NCBI RefSeq assembly: GCF_003443895.1
Contig: NZ_QQOA01000017.1
Span: 62,001-126,000, forward strand
Direction: 5' to 3'
From: Paraburkholderia phosphatilytica
GTDB lineage: Bacteria; Pseudomonadota; Gammaproteobacteria; Burkholderiales; Burkholderiaceae
DNA length: 64,000 nucleotides
Shown: positions 34,115-43,279 of the stretch, piece after piece
Numbering within the stretch: position 1 is the first letter of the stretch
Layout of the letters: each line of letters opens with the position of its first letter
The notes under the pieces: generated by a model
Database searches by the model: none
The model's input: only the letters and a program-made list of their open reading frames with translations
What the model was told of the DNA's origin: nothing
Position numbers and translations under genes: made by a program

Positions 34115-35098
34115 CTATGACTTGCCAAGCTTGGTGCAGATTGACGCCTCCAAAAGCTCCAACTCGCGCCGCAAAAGGGCAGTATTCCCGCTGCGCAACG
34201 GAGCGGCCACGCCCATTCGTGCCGTTCGCTGGCCGCCGTTGCTCGCCGTTTTCTGCAGCCGACTCAGCGCCTCGTCGAAAGTCGCCACGCCGTCAACCAT
34301 GCCGGCGCGCGCAGCATCGGAAGCGGTCACCATCCGGCCTTGTCCGAATCCATTGCGCACGCTCGCGGCATCGACGGCGCGACCGCGGGCAACATCGCGG
34401 GTGAACGATGCGTAATAGCCATCGATACGCGATTGCAGTGCCGCGCGGGCATCCTTTCCGAGCGGTTCGAACGAATTGCCCTCGGTCTTGTACTTGCCGG
34501 CGGATACGAGCGTCGTATTGATGCCCTGCTTCGCGAGCGCAGCGCTCATATCGGTGTGTGCGCTGAACACGCCGATCGACCCGACTTCGCCGCTCGGTGT
34601 TACATAGAATTCGCTCGCTGCCGTACCGAGCCAGTAAGCGGCGCTTGCCGCGACGCAGTTCGCCACGGCAAACACCGGTTTCTTGCCGCGCGCGGCCATG
34701 ATTTCGGCGTGGAGCTCCTGAACGCCGTAGACGGATCCACCCGGCGAATCGATGTCGATCAGGATGCCGCCTACAGCGGGATCGCCCAGCATCGTCCGAA
34801 ACGTCTGCGTGAAGCGATCGAGACTCATGAGACCGGTACCGCTTGCGTCATCCACCGCCGAAGCGCGCTGCGCAATGGTTCCGTACAGCGGAAGCACTGC
34901 GATTGAATTGCCGCCTGCGCGCGAGGCTTCGCCGCGGCGTGCGGTAGTTGCCGCGCGATCCGCGTGCGCCGCAGCCATGACGTCATCTCCCGCATGTCCA
35001 CCGGCCGCCCAGCGAGCGAGCACAGCCGACATGATGGACAGTCGACGCGGTTCGATCGCCCACGGCGTGTTGATGAATTCGGCTATCAGATGGTTCAT
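34115..35098 (-). CDS. S49 family (SppA-like) phage head protease
   Basis: A 327-residue serine protease of the S49 type used by lambda-like phages for head maturation. Visible: IDSPGGSVYGVQELH, the nucleophile region VANCVAASAAYWLG (Ser152), PSGEVGSIGVFSAH, and the general-base Lys in SAGKYKTEGN (202-204). Start at 35098 (MNHLIAEFINTPWAIEP) follows AGGAAA. Portal and major capsid genes that normally flank it are absent, so this is a survivor of a decayed prophage. Confidence 0.85.
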   Translation of the reverse strand: MNHLIAEFINTPWAIEPRRLSIMSAVLARWAAGGHAGDDVMAAAHADRAATTARRGEASRAGGNSIAVLPLYGTIAQRASAVDDASGTGLMSLDRFTQTFRTMLGDPAVGGILIDIDSPGGSVYGVQELHAEIMAARGKKPVFAVANCVAASAAYWLGTAASEFYVTPSGEVGSIGVFSAHTDMSAALAKQGINTTLVSAGKYKTEGNSFEPLGKDARAALQSRIDGYYASFTRDVARGRAVDAASVRNGFGQGRMVTASDAARAGMVDGVATFDEALSRLQKTASNGGQRTARMGVAAPLRSGNTALLRRELELLEASICTKLGKS

Positions 35099-35224
35099 GG
35101 TTTCCTCGCTGCGTTGGATGGCACGGACACCGCGCCGGGTGAATGACTGTTTTCTCTTGAAAAACACGGTTTCTAATGCCCATGCGGATCTGACGGCGGT
35201 GCTTCGCCGTCTTTCCGGTTCCCT

Positions 35225-36094
35225 TCACCACCGCGCGGGTTGCGATTCAGTGTGCGATGTGCTCCATGCGGCGTGTCGAAGCCGAACCGTTTCAGCCATC
35301 TTTTGCTGACCCGCGACCGAGAACGCCGGATCGGCTTCGATGTAGCCGAGCGTCGTCGAGTCCTGTTTGTGACGCATGACGCGCTTGATCTCTGGAACCG
35401 GAACGCCTGCCTCTGCCTGTGCAGTGGCGTAGGTGCCACGGAGACGGTGCGGCGTGAGTCCCGGCGTGCCCGTCCGTTCGTTGGCGCGGCGGATCGCGCG
35501 AGCGGTGAACTGTGCCGGCAACAGCCGGCCATCGGGTCGCGCGATGACGAGACCTTGTGTCTTCAGCAGTGGCCGCAGATGGTCGAGTAGCCACGGCGGG
35601 ACAGGCAGCGCAACCGCCTCGCGTCCCTTCGTCACGCCAGGCGTATAGGTTCCGCGATCCAGATCCAGCCACTCCCAGCGTGCGGTACGCGTTTCGGCTT
35701 CCCGAAGACCGATTCCGAGCATCATGCGCACCGCGATACTCACGGAGCCGCGACCATCGATCTCATCGATCGTTGCGATCCACTTTTGTGCGAGGCTTGG
35801 AGACAGACGCGCTCGCGGGCGCCGCTGCACCTTCAGCTTGCTCACGCGAAACGGAATTGCCGTGATCATTCCGCGTCGCACGGCGTAATACATCAAAAGC
35901 TTCACGATCTCGAGCCACAGATTTGCACTCGACGGCGCATGGTCGGCGAGAAACCGGCTGCGCGCCTCTTCTATCGCCACTGTGGTGAGCTCGTCGACAT
36001 GCACGTCGGCGAGCTCGAAAAGGTACAGGCGTCGAGGCATCGCGCAATTTGCGCTCTTGCCGACGAAAGGAACAGCCGGGGTCTGGCGTCGCAT
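35225..36094 (-). CDS. Tyrosine-type site-specific recombinase (integrase)
   Basis: A 289-residue phage-type integrase. The core-binding domain spans about 35-90, with the catalytic domain after 95. The catalytic set is complete: Arg131 (GLREAET), Lys156 (TKGRE), His216 and Arg219 (TPHRLRGTYA), His242 (MRHKQDS) and nucleophile Tyr251 (TLGYIEAD). The protein is shorter than full P4 or lambda integrases because an N-terminal arm-binding domain is not evident. No tRNA gene or obvious att core lies next to it; the rng-end repeat is 7.8 kb away to the left. Confidence 0.88.
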   Translation of the reverse strand: MRRQTPAVPFVGKSANCAMPRRLYLFELADVHVDELTTVAIEEARSRFLADHAPSSANLWLEIVKLLMYYAVRRGMITAIPFRVSKLKVQRRPRARLSPSLAQKWIATIDEIDGRGSVSIAVRMMLGIGLREAETRTARWEWLDLDRGTYTPGVTKGREAVALPVPPWLLDHLRPLLKTQGLVIARPDGRLLPAQFTARAIRRANERTGTPGLTPHRLRGTYATAQAEAGVPVPEIKRVMRHKQDSTTLGYIEADPAFSVAGQQKMAETVRLRHAAWSTSHTESQPARW

Positions 36095-36210
36095 TGGAAG
36101 ATGCGTAACGCCATCCCGGCCGCAATTGAATCAAGTCGAAGCGACTGGAGTCAGATAACGAACGCCGCCCCCTGGCATCGGTTTGTCGCAGGTCAGATCT
36201 GCCCTGCCAG

Positions 36211-37032
36211 CTACGCTGCTTCGACTGAGGGCGCCTGAGCTACGTGATGCATATTCTGCAAAAAGGCCTTCGTTCGATCACGCTTCGGTCGCCCGAAGAG
36301 CTCTTCGGGCGGACCCTGCTCGACAATGACGCCACCATCCACGAACACCACATGGGTGCCAACCTGCCGGGCGAACTGCATTTCATGCGTGACCAGAATC
36401 ATCGTCATGCCCTGCTCGGCGAGCTTGCGCATCACCTGAAGAACTTCACCGACCAATTCTGGGTCGAGTGCGCTGGTCGCCTCGTCGAACAGCATGACCT
36501 TCGGATCCATGGCCAGTGCGCGCGCAATCGCGACGCGCTGCTGTTGCCCACCTGAGAGCTCCGCCGGGTAGAAGCCCGCTTTCTCCGACATGCCGACCGT
36601 CGCGAGCATCTTCCCGGAAATTGTCCGGGCTTCAGCCTTGGAACGTCCAAGCACATGGACCTGAGCTTCCATGACATTCTGGATAACGGTCTGATGACGA
36701 AACAGATTGAAGTGCTGGAACACCATGCCTACGTGCGCACGAACCGCGGCAATCTGCTTCTCGCTGTGGTCTTTCAGCTTTCCGTTGACCTCACTTCGGT
36801 AGACCGTCTCGCCGTCGATCCGTACGGTGCCTTTTTCCGGGCGCTCAAGGTGATTGATGCATCGTAGAAGGGTTGACTTTCCGCTGCCCGACGGGCCAAT
36901 GATGCATACCACTTCGCCCTTTTTCACCGTCAGGTCGATACCCCGCAATACGTCGTGAGGGCCATACGACTTGCACAGTCCGATGAGCTCAACCATGGGA
37001 CGGAACAGGTTGTTTTCAGTTTTCGCGCTCAT
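36211..37032 (-). CDS. Polar amino acid ABC transporter ATPase
   Basis: A 273-residue ATP-binding protein of the GlnQ/HisP class: Walker A GPSGSGKSTLL, signature LSGGQQQRVAIARALA, Walker B VMLFDEATSALDP and switch HEM. Start at 37032 (MSAKTENNLF) shares its A with the TGA of the permease gene (TGATG). The frame is open further upstream inside the permease gene but without family similarity. It powers the permease and binding protein encoded just upstream. Confidence 0.93.
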   Translation of the reverse strand: MSAKTENNLFRPMVELIGLCKSYGPHDVLRGIDLTVKKGEVVCIIGPSGSGKSTLLRCINHLERPEKGTVRIDGETVYRSEVNGKLKDHSEKQIAAVRAHVGMVFQHFNLFRHQTVIQNVMEAQVHVLGRSKAEARTISGKMLATVGMSEKAGFYPAELSGGQQQRVAIARALAMDPKVMLFDEATSALDPELVGEVLQVMRKLAEQGMTMILVTHEMQFARQVGTHVVFVDGGVIVEQGPPEELFGRPKRDRTKAFLQNMHHVAQAPSVEAA

Positions 37033-37706
37033 CAGTGGGTCCTCCGGGTGAATGCGCGGCGCGAAACGCGATCGACATGTTCGACGAGCCGCGCTGCGGG
37101 AAAGCTTACTGCGAAGTACATCAGCGCGACCATCGAGTACAGCGTGAAGTATTGAAAGTTCTGTGCAGCGGACATTTGCGCCTTGAACAAAATTTCCTGC
37201 ATGCTGATGACCGAGCAAAGCGCGGTGTCCTTGAACAGCGAGATGAAGTAGTTCCCTAGAGACGGAATGACCATTCGAACAGCCTGTGGTACGACGATCC
37301 GGCGCATTGCGAGGCCAGGGGTCATGCCTAACGCCGCCGCTGCATCAAACTGTCCACGGGCTACGGCCTGAATCGCACCGCGGTAGACCTCCGAGATAAA
37401 CGCGGAGTAGTTGAGCGTGAGGGCAATGACCGCGGCCACGAAGGAATTGAGCGTGATGCCGAATTCCGGGAGCACAAAGTAGATGTAGATCAGTTGCAAG
37501 AGCAGCGGCGTGCCGCGGATAAGCTCGATGTATGCCTTCACCATCCATCGAAGAGGTATGAATCGCGCACGGCCGGCCAACGCAACCACGAGACCGAATA
37601 CAAGGCTCAATGACATGACAATGATAGTGAGTTCAACGGTCAACAACAGACCGTGCAGAAGCAACCCAAAATTGTCCGCTGCTACATGAAACTGAAAATC
37701 CATCAT
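37032..37706 (-). CDS. Polar amino acid ABC transporter permease
   Basis: A 224-residue HisM/GlnP-type inner-membrane permease with about five helices. The EAA loop reads GQFDAAAALGMTPGLAMRRIVVPQA, split here for length: GQFDAAAALGMTP then GLAMRRIVVPQA. It has the family phrase IELIRGTPLLLQLIYIYF. Only one permease gene is present, so it may function as a homodimer. AGGAGA lies before the tandem ATGs; the second ATG is an alternative. Confidence 0.92.
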   Translation of the reverse strand: MMDFQFHVAADNFGLLLHGLLLTVELTIIVMSLSLVFGLVVALAGRARFIPLRWMVKAYIELIRGTPLLLQLIYIYFVLPEFGITLNSFVAAVIALTLNYSAFISEVYRGAIQAVARGQFDAAAALGMTPGLAMRRIVVPQAVRMVIPSLGNYFISLFKDTALCSVISMQEILFKAQMSAAQNFQYFTLYSMVALMYFAVSFPAARLVEHVDRVSRRAFTRRTH

Positions 37707-37724
37707 TTCCTGTCTCCTTATACC

Positions 37725-38612
37725 TTACGGGCGCAGTGTGAAGGCCACAAGATTGCGGTCCGTCAGTCCGAAGGAATGGAGAATGTTAGATGTGGTGCCG
37801 TTTGCAGTCATTTCAGCCAACGCCTGCGTGTAAGCTGCACGCAGCGAACAATCCTCCTTGCGTACCGCGTAGCGTGCGCTGCCGAAGCCTCCCCCATCGA
37901 TCATGGCTCGCGGAGTGGGCACGCCGAGCAACGCTTCCAGATTGGTGCCGGGATTTTCCTGCTTGAATTTCAGCCACAGCAATTCGTCGTTCATTGCCAC
38001 ATCGATCCGACCTTGCGACAGGCTCTGGATTTTCGAAAGTTGATCCTTGAACGGTTGGGTTTCGACGCCGATGCTCCTGAGGTAGGAGTCACCGGCCTCG
38101 CCCGCCGTCACGCCAACTTTCTTGCCCTTCAGATCGGCGTAGCTTTTGATGTTCAGATTCGATCCTTTTTTGACGAGGATCGCCGGGCCATACCAGAATG
38201 CCGGGCCCGTGAAGCTGATCACCTTGTCGCGCTCGGGCGTGTGGTGAATGTCGCTCGCAATGACGTCGATGCGCTTCGACAACAGCGACGGCACCGTGCT
38301 ATCCCAAGGCATCCACTCGACCTTCTTTACTTTCACACCCATCCACGCGAGCGCTGCCTTCTGGATCTCCCAATCGATGCCAGCTGGCTCGTTCTTCTGC
38401 TGATCGAGCCAACTTTCCGGGGGCAGCTCAGAGAATCCGAGGACAACGCCATTCTTGCGTGCGTTCTCATAAGACGGGTCGCCACAGCTTTCGAACATGG
38501 GCTGCGACTCGTAGTATGGCGCGTTATCGGCAGCGCTAGCCACGCCGGAGTTGAGCGCAATCGAAGAAAGCAAAGCTGCGAAGATACAGGCGCCAATTGA
38601 TCGTTGTTTCAT
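37725..38612 (-). CDS. Periplasmic amino acid-binding protein (SBP family 3)
   Basis: A 295-residue protein with a Sec signal peptide cleaved after residue 27 or so (GVASAADNAP). The family 3 core contains SLLSKRIDVIASDIHHTPERDK and LKGKKVGVTAGEAGDSYL. The two Cys residues near positions 42 and 254 could form a disulphide. It precedes its permease by 18 bp. The ligand is unknown; cluster context suggests an imino acid or derivative. Confidence 0.9.
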   Translation of the reverse strand: MKQRSIGACIFAALLSSIALNSGVASAADNAPYYESQPMFESCGDPSYENARKNGVVLGFSELPPESWLDQQKNEPAGIDWEIQKAALAWMGVKVKKVEWMPWDSTVPSLLSKRIDVIASDIHHTPERDKVISFTGPAFWYGPAILVKKGSNLNIKSYADLKGKKVGVTAGEAGDSYLRSIGVETQPFKDQLSKIQSLSQGRIDVAMNDELLWLKFKQENPGTNLEALLGVPTPRAMIDGGGFGSARYAVRKEDCSLRAAYTQALAEMTANGTTSNILHSFGLTDRNLVAFTLRP

Positions 38613-38660
38613 GGAAGTTTTCCAGGTTGATTTGACACAACAGTAAGGAGAACAGTACGT

Positions 38661-39449
38661 TCAGGATGCGTATCCCGGAGCGGCGTGATTCAAAAACCGC
38701 TTGATGCTTTCGAGGTGCAAACGTGCGCTTTCAGGGTGAGATTCGCGTTCACCCTTGGCAACCGCAGAGGCAATCTCACGTGATACAGGTGCCATCTTTG
38801 CGCCAGTGCTCCATGCCTTGACCTGCACTTCCGCTGCACGCTCGACGTAATACAAATCGTCCCATGCTTCCGCGATGGTCAATGCGCCTATGCTGATACC
38901 GTGATTGCGCATGAACACCACGCGCGCGTCACCGAGCGATCGAGCGATGCGGTCACCTTCAGTGACGTCCAGCGCGAGTCCGTTGTACTCCTTATCAACC
39001 GAAAGGATTCCATAAAAGCGCAGCGACGACTGAATGGACCAGTCGAACGGATCACGGTCAAGCGCACACAATGCAGTCGCGTTCGGCATATGCGAATGAA
39101 GCAGAACCCGGATGTTGGGCCTCAGTTTATGCACCCGTGCGTGAATCCAGAACGCACTCGCTTCCGGCTTTCCACGCCCACTGAGTACGTTGCCTTCAAA
39201 GTCGCACACCAGCAACGACGACGCCGTCAATTCCGCGAACGAGTAGCCATATGGGTTGATCAGAAACAGATCATCGCGCCCTGGGAGCAGGGCCGAATAG
39301 TGATTGTCGACACCCTCGTTGAAACCGTAGTGCGCGCTCATGCGAAACACGGCAGCGAGGTCAACCCGCATCTGCCAGATTTCCTCGCTGTCGAAGTTGA
39401 CGTCGCTGCGTCTCCGGTTGTTCGTCGGAAGAGTAAGTTCGTAGGCCAT
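38661..39449 (-). CDS. Class II aldolase/adducin family protein
   Basis: A 262-residue protein with the zinc-binding aldolase II fold. The metal site is suggested by HSHMPNATAL and MRNHGISIGALTIAEAW, with LFLINPYGYSFAELTASSLLV near the start. Family members cleave or decarboxylate phosphorylated or free hydroxy-acids. It is the first gene of the minus-strand unit with the SBP, permease and ATPase, which suggests that its substrate or product relates to the imported compound. ATG at 39449 follows GGAGCAGGG. Confidence 0.85.
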   Translation of the reverse strand: MAYELTLPTNNRRRSDVNFDSEEIWQMRVDLAAVFRMSAHYGFNEGVDNHYSALLPGRDDLFLINPYGYSFAELTASSLLVCDFEGNVLSGRGKPEASAFWIHARVHKLRPNIRVLLHSHMPNATALCALDRDPFDWSIQSSLRFYGILSVDKEYNGLALDVTEGDRIARSLGDARVVFMRNHGISIGALTIAEAWDDLYYVERAAEVQVKAWSTGAKMAPVSREIASAVAKGERESHPESARLHLESIKRFLNHAAPGYAS

Positions 39450-39556
39450 CCCTGCTCCCAAAGTCGACGGTCGGCGGCGCCTCTCCGTCATTAAAAGTGC
39501 CAAAACACCGCTGCGACTCGAGACGGAATCCGCTATCTCCCATTCGTTCGCAGCAT

Positions 39557-39575
39557 ACGTGTATACAATCATGTA
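39557..39575. promoter_or_regulatory. GntR-type operator between aldolase unit and gntR
   Basis: ACGTGTATACAATCATGT contains the perfect 8-bp palindrome TGTATACA (39560-39567) inside the 212-bp divergent gap. The same 8-mer occurs in the promoter of the second GntR gene (58593-58600), and related TTTTATACAAT sites occur at four other promoters of this region. It is a likely binding site of an FCD-type GntR protein. Confidence 0.5.
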
Positions 39576-39661
39576 AAAATACATTCAACAAGTATCGATT
39601 GCGTACCCTGGTGTTAACGCCGACAATTTGCACTGGGGACCGTAGCCAGGATGAGTGACCA

Positions 39662-40393
39662 ATGAACGACTTCTCAATACCTTCGTGGGAACCGGTTCGC
39701 GCGCGAACTATGGTCGACGCAGCTGTCGACGCAATCGTGAGCGGTGCGTCCCGCGGGCTCATCCTTCCTGGCGACCGCATCGTCGAGACCGAAATCGCGG
39801 AAAAGCTTGGCGTAAGTCGGGTACCGGTGCGCGAAGCGCTTCGCATGCTTGAGAGCCAGGGGATTGTCAGCAGCGTGCCCAACAAGGGCATCCGGTTGGT
39901 CCCCGTCTCGCGGGAACGTGTGCACAACCTTCTCGAGGCTCGGCTGGCGCTCGAAATGATCGCAGTCAGGCGCGTCGTGGGGTTAAAGCTGAATCAAGCC
40001 CCATCGACGTTGAATCGCCTGCGTCGCCGGGTGGAGGAGATTGAATTGATGGCCCTGCGGCAGGACTACTACGGCCTCGCGCTGGCGGACGTGGCATTCC
40101 ACCGCGAAGTTGCCGAGATTGGTGGCAATGACGTCGTGTCCAACCTCTGGGAGGGCATTGCCCGACAGCTGACCATTGCGTTGGGCCTGACCACCCAGAT
40201 GACCAATCTGACGACGATCGTTCAGGAGCATCACGAGCTGCTCGCGGCGCTGGAGAAGGGCAATCTTCGCGAACTCGATAAAACCTGGGCGCACCACGTC
40301 AACAGCCAGAGCTGTGATGTCGACTACGAAAAGATCATAGAAGAACGACGTGAACAGCTGCGTGCGGCAATTCAGTCGAAGGAGAAGGTTTGA
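39662..40393 (+). CDS. GntR family regulator with FCD domain
   Basis: A 243-residue regulator: winged helix at about 10-80 (LGVSRVPVREALRMLESQGIV) and an all-helical FCD ligand domain (about 90-230) with metal-binding-type residues in DVAFHREVAEIGGND and EHHELLAALEKGN. It is divergent from the aldolase/transporter unit and probably controls it. The FCD ligand is usually a small carboxylate. ATG at 39662. Confidence 0.9.
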   Translation: MNDFSIPSWEPVRARTMVDAAVDAIVSGASRGLILPGDRIVETEIAEKLGVSRVPVREALRMLESQGIVSSVPNKGIRLVPVSRERVHNLLEARLALEMIAVRRVVGLKLNQAPSTLNRLRRRVEEIELMALRQDYYGLALADVAFHREVAEIGGNDVVSNLWEGIARQLTIALGLTTQMTNLTTIVQEHHELLAALEKGNLRELDKTWAHHVNSQSCDVDYEKIIEERREQLRAAIQSKEKV

Positions 40394-40576
40394 CAGCGCA
40401 ATGCGTCGGATGAGGGTGCACGAGCGCAAGCTAGATCAATATTCGCGCTGCCGCACGGCAGTCAGCGGCCAGATATCGAAAGTGTTGCGCCGTCGCGGTG
40501 ATAAGTCGACGATGGCGCAACAGGGCAGGCAGCGGGAATGAGCACACGGGCGGTAATCAAAACGCTCGCATCCCCT

Positions 40577-41725
40577 TTATTTCTCACCCAACACGGTCAA
40601 GGGCGTCCACGTCCCGTTTTCGCACTTATAAACGGTAACGAATGCGTCGCGGCGATCACCATACTTGTCGAACGCGAGATGGTCGCTGGTCACACCCTTC
40701 ATGTCTGTCTGTTGAAGGGCCGGCAGATAAGTGGCAGGATCCGAAGAGTTGGCCTTGACCATCGCGGTCATCAACGCCTTGGCCGCATCATAGGAAAACG
40801 GTGCAATGGTGTCCGGGTCGCTACCGAATTTCGCTCTATAGTTCTTCACGAATGCCACGCCGCCGGGCATCTTTTCCGTCGGGAGACCGCCCACGGACAC
40901 GATCACGCCATTTGCCGACGGCCCTGCGATCTTGATGAAGCCGTCCGTTTTCGACATGTCGCCGGACGCGATCTGCGCCGGGATGCCCAACGCTCGCGCC
41001 TGCTTCACAAGAGGCGCAGACTGCGCGTCCGTTCCGGCGTAGTAGATGAAGTCGGGTTGCTTCCCCTTGAGGTTGGTCAGGATGGAGCGGAAGTCGACAG
41101 CCTGATCCGACGTGAACTCATGGTCCACCAGGTTGCCGCCCGCTGCTTTTACCGCCGACTCGAACTGCTCGGCAAGCCCTTCACCGTAAGCGGTGCGATC
41201 ATCAATGATCGCAATCCGTTTGGCGTGCAGCGTGCGGACCACGTAGTTGCCCATCACGCTACCCAGTTGCACATCGGACGTCATGATCCGAAACGTCGTT
41301 TTGAAACCCTGGCGCGTGTACGCAGGGGCCGTGGCGGTCGAAATCTGAGGAATGCCTGCGCGCGAGAAGATCGCGGACGCAGGGATCGCTACGCCGGAGT
41401 TAAAGTCGCCAAGCATCCCCTCCACACCGTCGTCGACGAGTTTCTGTGCGACGATCACGCCGGTTTTTGGATCTGCCTGATCGTCGAGCGGCTCGAGAAC
41501 GAACGTTACCGCTTTGCCTCCGATCTCCGGCCTGGTCGCGTTGAATTCGGCAACGGCCAGTTGTGCGCCCGTTTCGAAATCCTTACCGTAACGCGCCTGT
41601 GGCCCGCTTAGCGGAGCGCCCAGACCAATCTTGACTGTTTGCAGGTCTGCCGCACTGGCGGATACGCCAGGCAATAGAGCCAGCAGCGCCGACGTTGCGG
41701 CAATAGTTGTGGTGCGCACATCCAT
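40577..41725 (-). CDS. LivK-like substrate-binding protein, orphan
   Basis: A 382-residue periplasmic protein of the branched-chain amino acid-binding class (type I SBP). Signal peptide to about residue 27 (SASAADLQ), then VKIGLGAPLSGPQARYGKDF, FIYYAGTDAQSAPLVKQAR and APFSYDAAKALM. Start at 41725 has AAGGAGACC upstream; the frame is open beyond but is unlikely protein. No LivHMGF genes are adjacent, so it must share a transporter encoded elsewhere or act as a receptor. Confidence 0.9.
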   Translation of the reverse strand: MDVRTTTIAATSALLALLPGVSASAADLQTVKIGLGAPLSGPQARYGKDFETGAQLAVAEFNATRPEIGGKAVTFVLEPLDDQADPKTGVIVAQKLVDDGVEGMLGDFNSGVAIPASAIFSRAGIPQISTATAPAYTRQGFKTTFRIMTSDVQLGSVMGNYVVRTLHAKRIAIIDDRTAYGEGLAEQFESAVKAAGGNLVDHEFTSDQAVDFRSILTNLKGKQPDFIYYAGTDAQSAPLVKQARALGIPAQIASGDMSKTDGFIKIAGPSANGVIVSVGGLPTEKMPGGVAFVKNYRAKFGSDPDTIAPFSYDAAKALMTAMVKANSSDPATYLPALQQTDMKGVTSDHLAFDKYGDRRDAFVTVYKCENGTWTPLTVLGEK

Positions 41726-42235
41726 ACGGTCTCCTTCCCTTCGAAAAAATGGACTGCATCGCCCCGAGTCAGTTCCGGCGTAGTCGGATCGAATGTTGAT
41801 CCAGGGCGTACTAACGCTACCTTGCTTTGCCCAATCCACTTCCCCGCCATCCGGATGGGCGCAGCTACGCGCTCGCTGGCTACCTGCACCGCCTAACGAC
41901 CGCTGGTCGGCAATACCCGGCAGATCACCGGTCACGGCGCGTGGCCAGCACTGTCTATTCAATATTTTATACATTATCCGACGATGGTCAACGCGAAAAA
42001 TAATAGCGCTTCCCCGGAGGAGAAATGGCGCCGGTCCGGGCCTGGCTAAATGGCAATTGCCGGGCATCGGCAAGCGCTGAACACGGAATGAACGCGTAGA
42101 CGAAGGTGCGCCCGACACGCCGGGCTCAGAAGCCCTGTCACTGGATCGGCCGCCCCTCGCCTGTCGATCTGACTAGCGAGGAAAAAGCGGTCGAACGCCA
42201 GGGGACCGGCTCGACGCCATGTCCCGGGCTAGCCA
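41726..42235. other. 510-bp non-coding region upstream of the LivK-like gene
   Basis: This gap lies between the LivK-like start (minus strand) and the stop of the racemase-family gene. It contains an AT-rich segment at 41961-41979 (AATATTTTATACATTATCC) that matches the operator pattern of the region and probably holds the promoter. The rest is GC-rich and shows no credible gene. Confidence 0.5.
41961..41979 (-). promoter_or_regulatory. Candidate GntR operator/promoter of the LivK-like gene
   Basis: ATTTTATACATTATCC resembles the ATTTTATACAATATCC sites at 51119 and 55488. It lies about 240 bp upstream of the LivK-like start, in the only AT-rich part of the gap. Confidence 0.4.
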
Positions 42236-43249
42236 TCAGGCGACGATGAAACCCTTTCCGACGACATCACGGCGGTCGAAAGTCCAGCGCGCCGTCCCCA
42301 GGATACTGGCGGTTCCCTTGACGGTCGGGCGCACGGCGCGAATACCATTCAAAGTGGTTTCCCCCAGCAGGCACCCCTCGAAGGTGCCACTGCCCAACAG
42401 ACCCTCAGTCAGAATTGGCTGATGGAAGCCTAGTTGCCCCTTCGACTCCAATAGCGCCATCATTGCGCTCGTGGCCGTACCGCCAGGCGAGCGATCGAGC
42501 TGTCCGACGCCGAAGACATGCACGTTCTTGTAGAGCGCGCCCGGCAAGGTGGGTTCATGATAGAAGGTCACGAAACCCATATCGTTGACGTGGCTCATCG
42601 ACGGATGCTGGATGCGCAGCTTCTCGCGTAGCTGGTCGCGTGCAAGGATGCCGTAGTGGATAAGCGCCTTACCGGTCTCGGGAGCGATGCGGAGAGTTGT
42701 GCCCCGCAGGTCGATGGCGGCAAAGTAGTTTCCGCCGTAGATTACGTCCGCATGGAGTGCGCCCAGCTCAGGCAATTCGATCGGAACGTTGGTCGCCGCC
42801 ACATAGGCTGGCACATTCTCGAAGCGGGTCCACACTGCCTTTTCACCATCGCAACCCACCTCGGCCGTCACCGGGCCCGCCAGGGTTTCGAAACGGATCA
42901 TCGTATTGCCGGTTTTATTGCGTGGCACCATACCAAGCGACACCATCGCCATGGCGATCGCGATGGTTCCGTGCCCGCACATGTACTGGTACTGGGTTGC
43001 ATCGATGTAGATCAGACCTGCATCGAATTCAGGCGACGATGGGGGCGTGACGAATACCCCAACCATGTCCTTGTGACCTCGCGGCTCACGCATTAGTCCC
43101 AGGCGCAACCAGTCATAGTTCGCTTCGATGAACTGCCGTTTTTCCAGAATGGTCGAATCAGCGGGATATTGAATGCCACTGTGAATGATACAGAGCGGTT
43201 CACCCTCCGTATGCGTGTAGATAACGTCGAAGGTGTCTTGGAAGAGCAT
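42236..43249 (-). CDS. Proline racemase superfamily enzyme, Cys-Gly type
   Basis: A 337-residue member of the proline racemase/hydroxyproline epimerase/trans-3-hydroxyproline dehydratase superfamily. The first catalytic position is Cys91 (YMCGHGTIA). The second, normally Cys or Thr in DRSPCGTGTSA, is Gly255 (DRSPGGTATSA). Loss of the second acid/base residue argues against simple racemisation and favours an elimination or one-base reaction, which is inference. Start at the ATG 43249 (MLFQDTFDV). It ends a minus-strand unit behind the PotABCD-like transporter genes. Confidence 0.88.
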   Translation of the reverse strand: MLFQDTFDVIYTHTEGEPLCIIHSGIQYPADSTILEKRQFIEANYDWLRLGLMREPRGHKDMVGVFVTPPSSPEFDAGLIYIDATQYQYMCGHGTIAIAMAMVSLGMVPRNKTGNTMIRFETLAGPVTAEVGCDGEKAVWTRFENVPAYVAATNVPIELPELGALHADVIYGGNYFAAIDLRGTTLRIAPETGKALIHYGILARDQLREKLRIQHPSMSHVNDMGFVTFYHEPTLPGALYKNVHVFGVGQLDRSPGGTATSAMMALLESKGQLGFHQPILTEGLLGSGTFEGCLLGETTLNGIRAVRPTVKGTASILGTARWTFDRRDVVGKGFIVA

Positions 43250-43279
43250 GAGACGGTTCCTTTTGTCGATCAAAATTCG

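Noticed and set aside
36095..36210. tRNA gene next to the integrase as an attachment site
   Set aside because: No cloverleaf or T-loop consensus could be found in this stretch.
40394..40576. Inverted repeat GTTGCGCC...GGCGCAAC as a bidirectional terminator
   Set aside because: The loop is over 20 bases with a 3-base bulge and no T run; not convincing.
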